Shown: one piece after another, positions 18,461 through 27,206 of the stretch
Position numbering within the stretch: position 1 is the stretch's first letter
Layout of the letters: each line of letters begins with the position of its first letter
NCBI GenBank assembly: GCA_020053795.1
Contig: JAGVMN010000023.1
Span: 1 to 38,214 of the forward strand
Direction: 5' to 3'
DNA from: Bacteroidia bacterium
GTDB taxonomy: Bacteria; Bacteroidota; Bacteroidia; NS11-12g; UBA9320
Length of the DNA: 38,214 nucleotides
Translations under genes and position numbers: made by a program
The notes under the pieces: model-generated
Databases searched by the model: none
Told to the model about the DNA's origin: nothing
Seen by the model: only the letters and a program-made list of their open reading frames with translations

Positions 18461-20293
18461 TCAGGGCTTGTCACCAATTACCCCATCTGCCTTCATCCTG
18501 TTGATGTTTTTACGGGCATCCACCACAAAAAGACTTCCGGTATATTCGAAAATCAGTTTTTCGTAAAGTTCCAGTGCCTTTGCCTTTTCGTTGAGTTGGT
18601 GTTCATATAAAACAGCCAATTCCATGATGGCATTATCCGCTAAAATATCACCACCAAATTGGTTGATCACAATCAGATAATTCTTTTCGGCTTCAGCCAG
18701 ATTTTTCATTTTAACATAGGAACGGGCCTTCAACAAGAAAATATCATCCTCCAGACTGTGGTTGGGAAACCTGAACGGCATCATGTTCAAAATATTAAAA
18801 CTCTCGTCGAGCTTATTCTGGAAATAGAGCAACTCGGCATCGGCAAATGCTTTCAGGGCATCTGTGGTTGAATCGAGGCCTGTATTGTCCATAATCAACA
18901 AACTGAGTTCTATTGCGTTGTTCGAAATCAGCTGACTGGTTGCGGTTTTCAAAACATCCAGCTGATCTTTCGCCCAGTCAAAATCTCCGGTAAAATATGA
19001 AACCTTAGCGTTGCGAAATTTGGCCTCCTGACCCATTGGATCTTCCTTGAAATCGGTGTCCACCTGTCCGTAAATCAACTGGGCATCCCATACATCGCCC
19101 CGCATCAGATAAGCATCACCCAAAGCCAGTTTGCATTCGGCTTCAAGCTTTGGTTGCAAGCGGCTCATCGTTGATATCTCTTCCAGAATCAAAATCCCTT
19201 TATTCAAATCATGTATAAAGTACACATAGACGTCCGCCAGTTGTTTCATGGCAGGTGCCGTGCTAAATGTTCGACCGTGATCATTTAAAAATTGAATGAA
19301 CTCATTTTCTAGCAGGTTTAATTCCGCAGAGTCAGATAAAACACTCTTTGATGCCTTGGTATAGCGGGCATCGAGCAATCCCATGCGGGCCTGAATATAG
19401 AAATAACCCTGAGTCCCTTTCTGCAGCACATAGTTATAACAATCAATGGCTACATCAAAGAAACCATTGTTTAAACAGACAGAAGCCAATTCAATCAACC
19501 GAAGCCCCTCGCCTTTTTCGCGGCGATCAATGGCAGTGGTCTGTCTGTAAGCCGCTTTAAAATCTTTTTGCCGGATAAAAAACCAAACCAAAAGCTCTTC
19601 GAAAACCGGTTTCCCCGGATATTTTCCCATGAACAAAAGACATTGTTCACGCAAATAATCTGCCGCTTGCCCGCGGTCCAACATCCGTGTCAGGTATGTT
19701 TTCACCAAGGGCAATTGTTCTGCATCTTTTGTCAGCAGGTTCAAACCTTCGTCAACCAATTTATTGTTTACTCCTTCGGTCAAATAAATTGTCATCAGTT
19801 CATCAGAAAAAAAAATATCGGATCCCATTTTCTTTCTGGCAGCGAGATAAGTTTCAACAACTCTTTTCGGCATATTTCTTTTCAATAAAGCATTGGCCAT
19901 TTGAGACACTTTCTCTTCATCAGCCGGAATAGAGTTGATCATGGCAGTAAAATGCTCCGAGGCTCCTTTTGCATTGCCCTGAAGTTCCATCAGGTATCCC
20001 TGGTCTACGCTGTATTGATAATTCCCATTTGATCTTTTCAACTGTTTCTTAAGGAATTTTTCTGCCTCATCAAAATCCTTTGTTTCGGTCAGACATTGAA
20101 AATAGTTCTGGTAATAATAAACAGATTCCGGGTTTTTCTTCAACAGCTTTTCATAGAGGATTTTAGCCTTGTCAAATTCTCCTGCAGAAAAATATTGAGC
20201 TGCTAATTGCTCATCCGGATTTTGTGCATTGACCGTTATAGAACCAGTCAAAAATAACATGACTGTGACTGCCTGGAATATTTGTTTCATCAT
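18461..20293 (-). CDS. Secreted tetratricopeptide-repeat protein (610 aa)
   Basis: The protein begins with a signal peptide (MMKQIFQAVTVMLFLTGSITVNAQ, cut after NAQ or NA). The rest is helical TPR-like repeats, for example AAQYFSAGEFDKAKILYEKL near residues 31-50 and FDEAEKFLKKQL near 73-84. The C-terminal third continues the pattern (NLAEAEKNYLIVINQFGG; KAKALELYEKLIFEY). No enzyme domain is seen. TPR proteins of this type act as periplasmic or outer-membrane-associated scaffolds in Bacteroidota; the partner here is unknown. Start could be the first or second Met (20293 or 20290) with little effect. It is divergent from guaB and convergent with the second giant gene. Confidence 0.88.
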   Translation of the reverse strand: MMKQIFQAVTVMLFLTGSITVNAQNPDEQLAAQYFSAGEFDKAKILYEKLLKKNPESVYYYQNYFQCLTETKDFDEAEKFLKKQLKRSNGNYQYSVDQGYLMELQGNAKGASEHFTAMINSIPADEEKVSQMANALLKRNMPKRVVETYLAARKKMGSDIFFSDELMTIYLTEGVNNKLVDEGLNLLTKDAEQLPLVKTYLTRMLDRGQAADYLREQCLLFMGKYPGKPVFEELLVWFFIRQKDFKAAYRQTTAIDRREKGEGLRLIELASVCLNNGFFDVAIDCYNYVLQKGTQGYFYIQARMGLLDARYTKASKSVLSDSAELNLLENEFIQFLNDHGRTFSTAPAMKQLADVYVYFIHDLNKGILILEEISTMSRLQPKLEAECKLALGDAYLMRGDVWDAQLIYGQVDTDFKEDPMGQEAKFRNAKVSYFTGDFDWAKDQLDVLKTATSQLISNNAIELSLLIMDNTGLDSTTDALKAFADAELLYFQNKLDESFNILNMMPFRFPNHSLEDDIFLLKARSYVKMKNLAEAEKNYLIVINQFGGDILADNAIMELAVLYEHQLNEKAKALELYEKLIFEYTGSLFVVDARKNINRMKADGVIGDKP

Positions 20294-20479
20294 TTTTATT
20301 ATCGCTTCTTCCTATCTAAATCTTTCTATCTGGTAGTATTCTCTTAAACCTATCAACCCATCAGCCTATCCACCCTCAATCTATAATTTTCGAACGTTAA
20401 CTTCTTTACAAAATTACCCCTAAAAAAATTTGTTTGCGTTTATTTTGACCGGTACAAGAAAGAAGTTGACCAAAAGCAG

Positions 20480-20487
20480 TAGATTTG
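20480..20487 (+). promoter_or_regulatory. Candidate -7 element (TAGATTTG) for guaB
   Basis: This fits TAnnTTTG 36 nt before the ATG at 20524, implying a leader of roughly 30 nt. No TTTG/TTG box stands at the usual 19-21 nt spacing. The octamer is identical to the one before the second giant gene. Confidence 0.38.
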
Positions 20488-20523
20488 AGCCGCAAATAAT
20501 TGTCGCTCTTAATTGTTTGCTTT

Positions 20524-21993
20524 ATGTCACATCAAAGTTCAAAAATCGTTATGGAAGGTCTTACCTTTGATGACGTATTAGTACTCCCGCAGTATTCTGA
20601 AGTTTTACCCAGAGACGTTATCACTCAAACCTGGCTGACCAAAACTTTGCGAATCAATATCCCTATTATTTCGGCAGCAATGGATACGGTCACGGATTCT
20701 CGCATGGCCATTGCTATTGCCAGAGAAGGCGGCATCGGAATCATTCATAAAAACATGACCATTGCCCAACAGGCCGGTGAGGTAAAAAAGGTAAAAAGAT
20801 CTGAAAGTGGAATGATTAAAGACCCCATCACATTGCCCGGAACCGCTACCTTGCAGCGGGCACTCAAACTGATGCGGGAAAACGGCATCGGAGGAATTCC
20901 GATTGTTGACAAGGAAAATAAACTCAGGGGCATTATTACCAATAGGGATTTGCGATTTGAAAAAGACTTCACCAAGAGTATAGAAGAGGTGATGACAAAG
21001 GAAAATCTGGTGGTTTCTTCTGAGGACATTGATTTGGTTAAGGCTAAAGATATTCTGCAGCAATACAAAATCGAGAAACTACCTGTTATCAATGACAAAG
21101 GCGTTCTGGTCGGTTTGATTACCTTTAAAGACATTGAAAAAGTGAAAAGCCACCCCTTTTCTACTAAAGATAGTTTTGGAAGATTGTTAGTAGGAGCAGC
21201 CGTTGGAATCACCTCTGATACCATGGAAAGAGTTGACTCTTTGGTGGCAGAAGAGGTAGATGTAATTACCCTTGACACGGCTCATGGCAACTCTCTCGGG
21301 GTCATAAAAGAACTTGGGAAGATCAAAAAGGCCTATCCCAATTTACAAGTGATCGTTGGAAACATAGCTACCGCAGACGCAGCAAAAAGATTGGCTGATC
21401 ACGGGGCCGATGCCGTGAAAGTGGGTGTAGGACCCGGGTCTATTTGCACCACCAGAATTATAGCGGGAATTGGGGTACCGCAGCTTACAGCCATTATGGA
21501 ATGTGCAAAGGGGTTGAAAGGAAGTAATGTCCCAATCATTGCAGATGGTGGCATCAGGTACAGCGGCGATATTGTAAAAGCTCTTGTCGCAGGTGCCTGT
21601 TCCATTATGGCAGGTTCTATGTTTGCCGGAACCGAAGAATCTCCGGGAGAAACCAGTTTTTATGAGGGAAGAAAAGTGAAATCTTACCGGGGAATGGGTT
21701 CTATCGAAGCCATGAAAGACGGTTCAAAGGATCGTTATTTTCAAGATGCTGAAGAAGAATTAGCCAAGTTGGTTCCTGAAGGGATTGTTGGAACCGTTGC
21801 CTTTAAGGGAAGTCTCGCAGAAGTTATTTATCAGTATGTCGGCGGTTTAAAAGCCGGAATGGGCTATTGCGGTGCTAAAACCATTGAAGAACTGCAAAAG
21901 GCTAAATTCACCAGAATAACAACGGCGGGCGTTCGCGAAAGCCACCCTCACAATGTGACCATAACCAAAGAGGCCCCCAATTATAGCCGTTGA
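20524..21993 (+). CDS. guaB: Inosine-5'-monophosphate dehydrogenase
   Basis: It oxidises IMP to XMP with NAD+, the committed step to GMP, in the cytoplasm. The ATG at 20524 (MSHQSSKIVMEGLTFDDVLV) gives 489 aa, the normal family size; an in-frame TTG at 20500 is an unlikely start. The TIM barrel is split by a CBS pair at ~97-147 and ~156-207 (IGGIPIVDKENKLRGIITNRD; KLPVINDKGVLVGLITFKD), a nucleotide-sensing Bateman module. The catalytic cysteine is Cys308 in GPGSICTTR. The mobile flap follows (EGRKVKSYRGMGS, RYFQ). The sequence ends close to the C-terminus typical of bacterial enzymes. Its TGA directly abuts the stop of the convergent membrane-protein gene. A ~230-bp divergent region separates it from the TPR gene. 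Confidence 0.97.
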   Translation: MSHQSSKIVMEGLTFDDVLVLPQYSEVLPRDVITQTWLTKTLRINIPIISAAMDTVTDSRMAIAIAREGGIGIIHKNMTIAQQAGEVKKVKRSESGMIKDPITLPGTATLQRALKLMRENGIGGIPIVDKENKLRGIITNRDLRFEKDFTKSIEEVMTKENLVVSSEDIDLVKAKDILQQYKIEKLPVINDKGVLVGLITFKDIEKVKSHPFSTKDSFGRLLVGAAVGITSDTMERVDSLVAEEVDVITLDTAHGNSLGVIKELGKIKKAYPNLQVIVGNIATADAAKRLADHGADAVKVGVGPGSICTTRIIAGIGVPQLTAIMECAKGLKGSNVPIIADGGIRYSGDIVKALVAGACSIMAGSMFAGTEESPGETSFYEGRKVKSYRGMGSIEAMKDGSKDRYFQDAEEELAKLVPEGIVGTVAFKGSLAEVIYQYVGGLKAGMGYCGAKTIEELQKAKFTRITTAGVRESHPHNVTITKEAPNYSR

Positions 21994-23298
21994 TTAACGA
22001 CCTTTCCCTTGCATGGTCTTTTTGTAATCGGGACTCTCAAGCAGTTCTTTATAATTAGAAGGCAGACGGTTACTCAGGAAAATTGCTTTATAGGACAGAT
22101 ATGTCATGCTGTCCCAATGTAAAATGCCACGCTGATATTGACGCATTTGATAGTTGTTGAGATAAATACAGAAGCACCAAAAGAGAATCAACACACCTTT
22201 CAGAATTCTTTTATTTGACAATCTGTATAAAAATCCTCCAATTAAAATTAGACAGATGGGATAGTACTCTATCATTGTACGGCTTCCAAAAGAACCACCA
22301 TACCACCAGCACCACCAACTAAACACCACATATACGAAAACCGGAAATGTTATGATAAAAAATAATCTGTAAGACCTTAGTTTTTCGATGTTGAAAACCA
22401 AGGCTGGAATAAGGATCAATAATGCTGGACTATAAACAAACCAACCCTTTCTGAAACCGAAAAGTCCTTCCCAAACTTTAGGGTCAGAGAAATAGAACTG
22501 TTCATTACCATAAGTATAGAATATCCATTGATCGGTCACCTGTTTCCAATAAATCAATTGTGGAATCCAAGGTAATATACATGCCGCTAAAATCAAGAAA
22601 GCCCCAAACTTGTAATTCCTGAAAATAACTGTGATTTTACTATAGGAGCATATAAACACAGGAATCAACGCCAGAAACAAATTGGTTGGTCTTATCAGCA
22701 CGATAAGTGAAACACAAAGTGAAAGAATGATCAGTTTTGATAAGTTTGGTTGTTCATTGAATCGGAGAATAATCAGAATGATGGCACAAACAAGCAAGAA
22801 GGAATAAATATGGCTGGTACCCGGAGACACACTGATATAATAGGGCAGGTTTGTTGCAGCAAAACAAATGATGAGCAACAAAGCAGTGAGCTTATCATTA
22901 AAATATATGTTTAAAATTTTCCGCATTAATTGTAGAGAAAGAAGGCCCACCAACAATGTATTCAATGCAAGGGCAAACTGATAAGGAAACGAAAATCCGT
23001 TTCGGTTCCACTTTCTGTCGAAATAAGTATAAATATGTGCAACCACAAATGTGGGACTATAGAAGTAAGCCAAACCCAAGGTCATTTTCTGAAATCTTTG
23101 ACCACCTGGCAAGGTGCTAAACCAAAGTAGATCCTTAGGTTCATCTGCTGGCAAGTTTTCGGCAAACCTGAAGTTGAGATCATCAAAAATAAAAGCAGCG
23201 GGCAGATATCCGTAATAACTTGTTACATCGTGAATGATGGCCCGATTGTTTTTCCAGGATGCGAATTGAAAAAAAAGTAAAACAAGATACCCAAACAA
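21994..23298 (-). CDS. Polytopic membrane protein, GT-C-like glycosyltransferase candidate (about 434 aa)
   Basis: A very hydrophobic protein with roughly ten membrane segments. After the first helix comes a soluble loop with HDVTSYYGYLPAAF, where an acidic residue sits as in the first external loop of GT-C enzymes. Later there are WWCWWYGGSFGSRTMIEYYP and RKGWFVYSPALLIL, motifs I associate with Bacteroidota lipid-linked-sugar mannosyl- or arabinosyltransferase-like membrane proteins. The activity is inferred, not shown. The start is uncertain. The frame used begins at TTG 23298, but it stays open upstream with plausible residues (NLKKIRLDKLAQFI) and no in-frame ATG or GTG. It is the last gene of the thiN-methyltransferase cluster and its stop touches that of guaB. 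Confidence 0.75.
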   Translation of the reverse strand: MFGYLVLLFFQFASWKNNRAIIHDVTSYYGYLPAAFIFDDLNFRFAENLPADEPKDLLWFSTLPGGQRFQKMTLGLAYFYSPTFVVAHIYTYFDRKWNRNGFSFPYQFALALNTLLVGLLSLQLMRKILNIYFNDKLTALLLIICFAATNLPYYISVSPGTSHIYSFLLVCAIILIILRFNEQPNLSKLIILSLCVSLIVLIRPTNLFLALIPVFICSYSKITVIFRNYKFGAFLILAACILPWIPQLIYWKQVTDQWIFYTYGNEQFYFSDPKVWEGLFGFRKGWFVYSPALLILIPALVFNIEKLRSYRLFFIITFPVFVYVVFSWWCWWYGGSFGSRTMIEYYPICLILIGGFLYRLSNKRILKGVLILFWCFCIYLNNYQMRQYQRGILHWDSMTYLSYKAIFLSNRLPSNYKELLESPDYKKTMQGKGR

Positions 23299-23342
23299 AA
23301 TGAATTGAGCCAGTTTGTCAAGCCTTATTTTTTTTAGATTAA

Positions 23343-24383
23343 TTATGAGATTGCTTTTTTGGGAATCACAAAAATAGTTACGGCTGGCCAGAGAATGCGA
23401 CCTTTGTTCCCTAAGAATGAAATAATCAGATTCAAAAACCGACCGGCATACTTTTTTAACAGCCCCTTCGCCCCCCTATTGTAAAAAGTTCCAAAGAACT
23501 TTACTTCGTAAGAAGGTTTTGCCATTTCCTTGTATTGATCAAAGGTCAGTAATCTTTCAGCCCAGTTACCTGTGTATGGATCACAGGTATTGGTCGGGTG
23601 TTTTTCTTTGCAAATAATCATTTCTGAATTGCGAAACCTGTGTGCAGCCTTTTTTATTTCGGCTTCTATCATTCCCCGGGTAACGGTTGTCAAATGATGG
23701 AGGTCACTTTCACTAAAATGCTGATATTCGGTTTGAATTATCTTTTTTCTGATGTCGAAATAACTCAATTCGGTTTCTGTCTCTTTCAGCACCGAACCTT
23801 TGGTTCCAAAAAATTCGTTTTGAATGTGGTTTTTTCTGAAAAAAGACTTGCGAAAAACATTATAAATATTGGCAGATGTATTGTGGATTTGAATCATTTC
23901 GGTATTCCAACGGTGGCCCATTGAGAAGAATTCCTCTAAATCGTAAATATGTTCAATTACATCGCGGCTGATAATAAATTGCGGAGGCTCAATTTTAGAA
24001 CTGACCAGGGTTTTAATATCGCCATTCACTATTTCATCTATTTCTACAGACATCGCCTGGGATATATTCTTTACATCCTGACAAGCTCTGGGGTATAAGT
24101 CCACATAAATCAACCGACAACCAAAGCTCTCCTTAGCCAAAAAACCTAATAACCCTGTTCCCCCGCCATAATCACAAATGGAGACAGGGTTCGAAAACAT
24201 CGAATTATAGGTGTGCTGTAAAACACATCCGTTGAGGTAAAGACTATAGTCGAGGTGGGCAAGGTGAACTTCCAAATAAAGGCGGTTGTAGTGGCCAAGA
24301 TTCAAAGCCTTAGTATCTAGCAAATACATTTTACTTTTCAGCCGTTCAATACCGGATATTATTTGAGGATTTGTTATTCTCAT
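23343..24383 (-). CDS. Class I SAM-dependent methyltransferase (346 aa)
   Basis: Transfers a methyl group from S-adenosylmethionine to an unidentified substrate. Motif I is at residues 70-80 (CDYGGGTGLLG), motif II ends in Asp95 (LIYVDLYP), and ISRDVIEHIYDLEEFF near 138-153 is the acidic post-motif typical of the UbiE/COQ5-like fold. The C-terminal ~150 residues carry no domain I recognise and end in a hydrophobic stretch (LLKKYAGRFLNLIISFLG, then LWPAVTIFVIP) that could contact the membrane. Its ATG (24383) follows the stop of the thiamine pyrophosphokinase gene by one base, so the two are surely cotranscribed. A downstream GT-C-like partner suggests a glycan or lipid-linked substrate; that is inference. 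Confidence 0.85.
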   Translation of the reverse strand: MRITNPQIISGIERLKSKMYLLDTKALNLGHYNRLYLEVHLAHLDYSLYLNGCVLQHTYNSMFSNPVSICDYGGGTGLLGFLAKESFGCRLIYVDLYPRACQDVKNISQAMSVEIDEIVNGDIKTLVSSKIEPPQFIISRDVIEHIYDLEEFFSMGHRWNTEMIQIHNTSANIYNVFRKSFFRKNHIQNEFFGTKGSVLKETETELSYFDIRKKIIQTEYQHFSESDLHHLTTVTRGMIEAEIKKAAHRFRNSEMIICKEKHPTNTCDPYTGNWAERLLTFDQYKEMAKPSYEVKFFGTFYNRGAKGLLKKYAGRFLNLIISFLGNKGRILWPAVTIFVIPKKAIS

Positions 24384-24384
24384 A

Positions 24385-25044
24385 CTAATCCAGACACTCC
24401 ATCAATAACAGAATTCCTTCCTTGTACTCTATTTGTATCAACCCTTTCTCCAAAGTTTCATTGCTCGATCCTGTGCGTTCCGTTGCACTTAGTGTTTCAT
24501 CGTTCAGATTGTATTTCAAACCCTTTGTTTTGACCCCATAAACATGGCCCAAAGGTATTAAAGAAATAATACTACCCATTTCATAGTGTTTGGTATAGAA
24601 ATTTGGAAGTGGGAAAACCTTTGAATAATCATCAAGCATCACACAATTGATGCGGTCTTTGAACCATCCGATTGTGCAAATATTGTTAAAGGTGTGATCG
24701 GCCCGTTTTCCGGTGGCCCATATTATATTTACTGCATCAAAACCCTCTTCAATTAGAAACTCTATCCCTTTTTGAAGATCTGTTTTGCTTTGATCGGGCG
24801 TTTGTACTATCCTGACGTGATCCTGGTATTGTTCAATAGATGAAAGATCGGCACTGTCAAAATCTCCAAGCACCACATCGAATTTTATTTTTAGATGCGA
24901 AACCCTTTCTAATGCTCCATCAAGGACAACGATGAAAGGACTCCACTCCAAAAGCTGACCCAAAAGCTCTGATCCGCATTGGGTGCCATTGGCTATAATC
25001 AGAGCCGGTTCCTGTTTGTCCCTAACTAAATGATGAGATGACAT
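24385..25044 (-). CDS. thiN: Thiamine pyrophosphokinase
   Basis: Converts thiamine plus ATP to thiamine diphosphate and AMP in the cytoplasm. From the ATG at 25044 the protein is 219 aa (MSSHHLVRDK); an in-frame TTG at 25059 is less likely. Family motifs are in order: ALIIANG (14-20), VLDGA (40-44), VVLGDFDS (57-64) with the acidic metal site, QSKTDLQKGI (85-94) and GKRADHTFNNI (112-122), then a C-terminal beta-rich thiamine-binding domain (SLIPLG, TKGLKYNL). Length is normal. It heads a minus-strand cluster with a methyltransferase and a membrane protein, an odd setting for a cofactor kinase. The gene name thiN is used for this bacterial type. Confidence 0.92.
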   Translation of the reverse strand: MSSHHLVRDKQEPALIIANGTQCGSELLGQLLEWSPFIVVLDGALERVSHLKIKFDVVLGDFDSADLSSIEQYQDHVRIVQTPDQSKTDLQKGIEFLIEEGFDAVNIIWATGKRADHTFNNICTIGWFKDRINCVMLDDYSKVFPLPNFYTKHYEMGSIISLIPLGHVYGVKTKGLKYNLNDETLSATERTGSSNETLEKGLIQIEYKEGILLLMECLD

Positions 25045-25142
25045 GTTAATAATTACCAATTAATTACCGCTATAATTTTATTTTGTCAAAACAAATATGC
25101 TTTTTTGAAATATACTACCTGTCAGCTAAAATTAACTCAATT

Positions 25143-27206
25143 ATGTCAGTCAGAAGTTTTAATATTTTGGGATACGCAATATTACTTTTCTTTGGTTGTA
25201 AGAGAAAGGAAATGGCAGAATGGCCTTTAAATGTTTTAACGCCACTGGTTCAGACAGAGCTTGGATTAAATGACTTGGTAGCTGATAGCATGCTGATCAG
25301 CAACACAGACGGTTCTTATAACCTGGTTTACGACTACGAGCAATTGCTTGACAGTTTTGGCGATTACCTTGAAATTCCGGATACCATCAGCTCGGTTTCC
25401 ATGTCATTGAACAAACTTATTCTTGAAGACCGGAATATGGTTGACACTATCCCATTAAAAGAGATCATGCCGGCCAGTGTTTTCTTGGATGGCAAAATGG
25501 TACAATTGGAAGCACAGGATATAACTAACAGTTCGGGAAAACAAGAGATAGATATCTCCGAAGCCTTTTTCCGGAAGGCCAAATTTTTGAAAGGCCAAAT
25601 GGAGATAAGCATTTATAATGATTTACCTGTGGAAATTGAATTGATTATTTTTAAACTCTCCAATAAAAATAATGGGACTATAATAGCTCTGGACACCTTT
25701 TTTAACGTCAAACCCGGCAACTCGGATTACAAATTAATTTCACTGGCCGGAAAGGAAATAGATGGCATTCTGATAGGAGAACTGATACGGGTGAAAACGC
25801 TTGAAAGTCCGGGACCTGTTTTGATCGAATCAAACAAAGGCATCCGGGTAGAACTTAAGGTGACGGGTTTGGAACCTGAGTATGCTACTGCCATTTTCCC
25901 ATCGCAAAACCTGATTGAAAACTCAGAAGAAGTTACATATAATTTTAAAGGTCCTCAAATAACCGTTCTGAAAATTCGAACCGGATTTGTAAAAATGAAG
26001 GTTATAAATACGATTCAGGAACGTATTATCCTGACTTATAAGCTACCCAATAGCCGTTATGATGATCAACCAAATACGGCGGTTGTGCTGGAACTAATAG
26101 TACCTGCTGCATCTCCCGGTAAGCCAACTTTTGTTGAGAAACTCTTTCCAATAAATAAGTACGTAATTGATTATAACGGAAAGGATCGCATTTTGCCTCC
26201 GCACTTTAATACCATTTACAGCGAGCTTTCAGCCAGAATGGAAGCCTCCGGCATAGAAAGAAATTTGTCTTTGGGTGACAGTGTGTTTATTCAATTTGGC
26301 ATGGTAGATATCGTTCCTGAATTTGTTATCGGTGATTTTGGCTTAAAGACTTTTTCCATCAACGAATCAAATCCAATACCCGCATTCAAAAATATCAATG
26401 GTACGATAAGTCTCGAAGATATCAATGTGATACTGAGTTTCGAAAACACATTTGGTATAGAAGCCAATATAGATATTATAGAAATTAACGGATTCAACAG
26501 TCGCACCGGAAAATCAGCCAGGATTATTAGTTCGGAATTGGATCAAACAATAAATCTGAAAAGGGCTTATAGTTTACCTTTAAGGCCAGCTTTTAATATC
26601 AAAAAACTAACACCAACAAATTCTACGGTAAAAACATTTGTGGAAAATTTATCTGATGTCATTTATACCAAATTCAATATTACCAGCCGACCATATGGGA
26701 GTAAAGATTTTACCGACTTTGTTTTTCAGGACAGTTATCTCAAAGCCAAATTGTCTTTGAATATGCCCGTTACTTTTGGAGCAGAAGGCCTGCAATTAAC
26801 GCAAAAAAAAAGTTGGAAACCCGTTACTCCTGACGGGCAATTCAAAAAGATAAAAACCGGAAATCTAAAGCTTTGGATTTCTAATGAATTCCCGCTGGCC
26901 GCCAAAATTCAAATAGAATTTCTGGATTCGAAAGGGGCCATATTGACCACTTTATTTCAAGATGGAAACTGGGGTGAAGTGATTGCTGCTGATGTTTCCA
27001 CAGGTGCTGGTAGAACAACGGGTTCGTCTTCAACCTTGATTCCGGTTAATGTCAACGAAACCAAAATGAAATTGATTAAGTCATCAATTAATTATAGCGT
27101 AAAAGTGATTTTTGATACCCCCGGTTCACTTCGATATAAAATTTTCAATACCTACAAGATGAAGGTAAAAATTACTGGCGATTTTGTTTATGATCAAAGT
27201 TTGTAG
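25143..27206 (+). CDS. Large putative lipoprotein of unknown function (687 aa)
   Basis: I choose the ATG at 25143 (MSVRSFNILGYAILLFFGC), because the longer TTG-started frame (25083) would hide a signal. The segment ends in FFGCKRKEM; the Cys could be a lipidation site with a relaxed lipobox (Phe-Gly before Cys), so lipoprotein status is probable, not certain. The remainder is beta-rich, with repeated short segments such as LKAKLSLNMPVTFGAEGL and KIQIEFLDSKGAIL, and is not related to any domain I can name. It overlaps the next gene by 17 bp (start at 27190), so the two are probably translationally coupled and may form an outer-membrane complex. The divergent thiN promoter region lies in the 98-bp gap upstream. 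Confidence 0.72.
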   Translation: MSVRSFNILGYAILLFFGCKRKEMAEWPLNVLTPLVQTELGLNDLVADSMLISNTDGSYNLVYDYEQLLDSFGDYLEIPDTISSVSMSLNKLILEDRNMVDTIPLKEIMPASVFLDGKMVQLEAQDITNSSGKQEIDISEAFFRKAKFLKGQMEISIYNDLPVEIELIIFKLSNKNNGTIIALDTFFNVKPGNSDYKLISLAGKEIDGILIGELIRVKTLESPGPVLIESNKGIRVELKVTGLEPEYATAIFPSQNLIENSEEVTYNFKGPQITVLKIRTGFVKMKVINTIQERIILTYKLPNSRYDDQPNTAVVLELIVPAASPGKPTFVEKLFPINKYVIDYNGKDRILPPHFNTIYSELSARMEASGIERNLSLGDSVFIQFGMVDIVPEFVIGDFGLKTFSINESNPIPAFKNINGTISLEDINVILSFENTFGIEANIDIIEINGFNSRTGKSARIISSELDQTINLKRAYSLPLRPAFNIKKLTPTNSTVKTFVENLSDVIYTKFNITSRPYGSKDFTDFVFQDSYLKAKLSLNMPVTFGAEGLQLTQKKSWKPVTPDGQFKKIKTGNLKLWISNEFPLAAKIQIEFLDSKGAILTTLFQDGNWGEVIAADVSTGAGRTTGSSSTLIPVNVNETKMKLIKSSINYSVKVIFDTPGSLRYKIFNTYKMKVKITGDFVYDQSL

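Noticed and set aside
20605-21278. Long minus-strand frames of 152 and 177 codons
   Set aside because: Antisense to guaB, which has complete family motifs.
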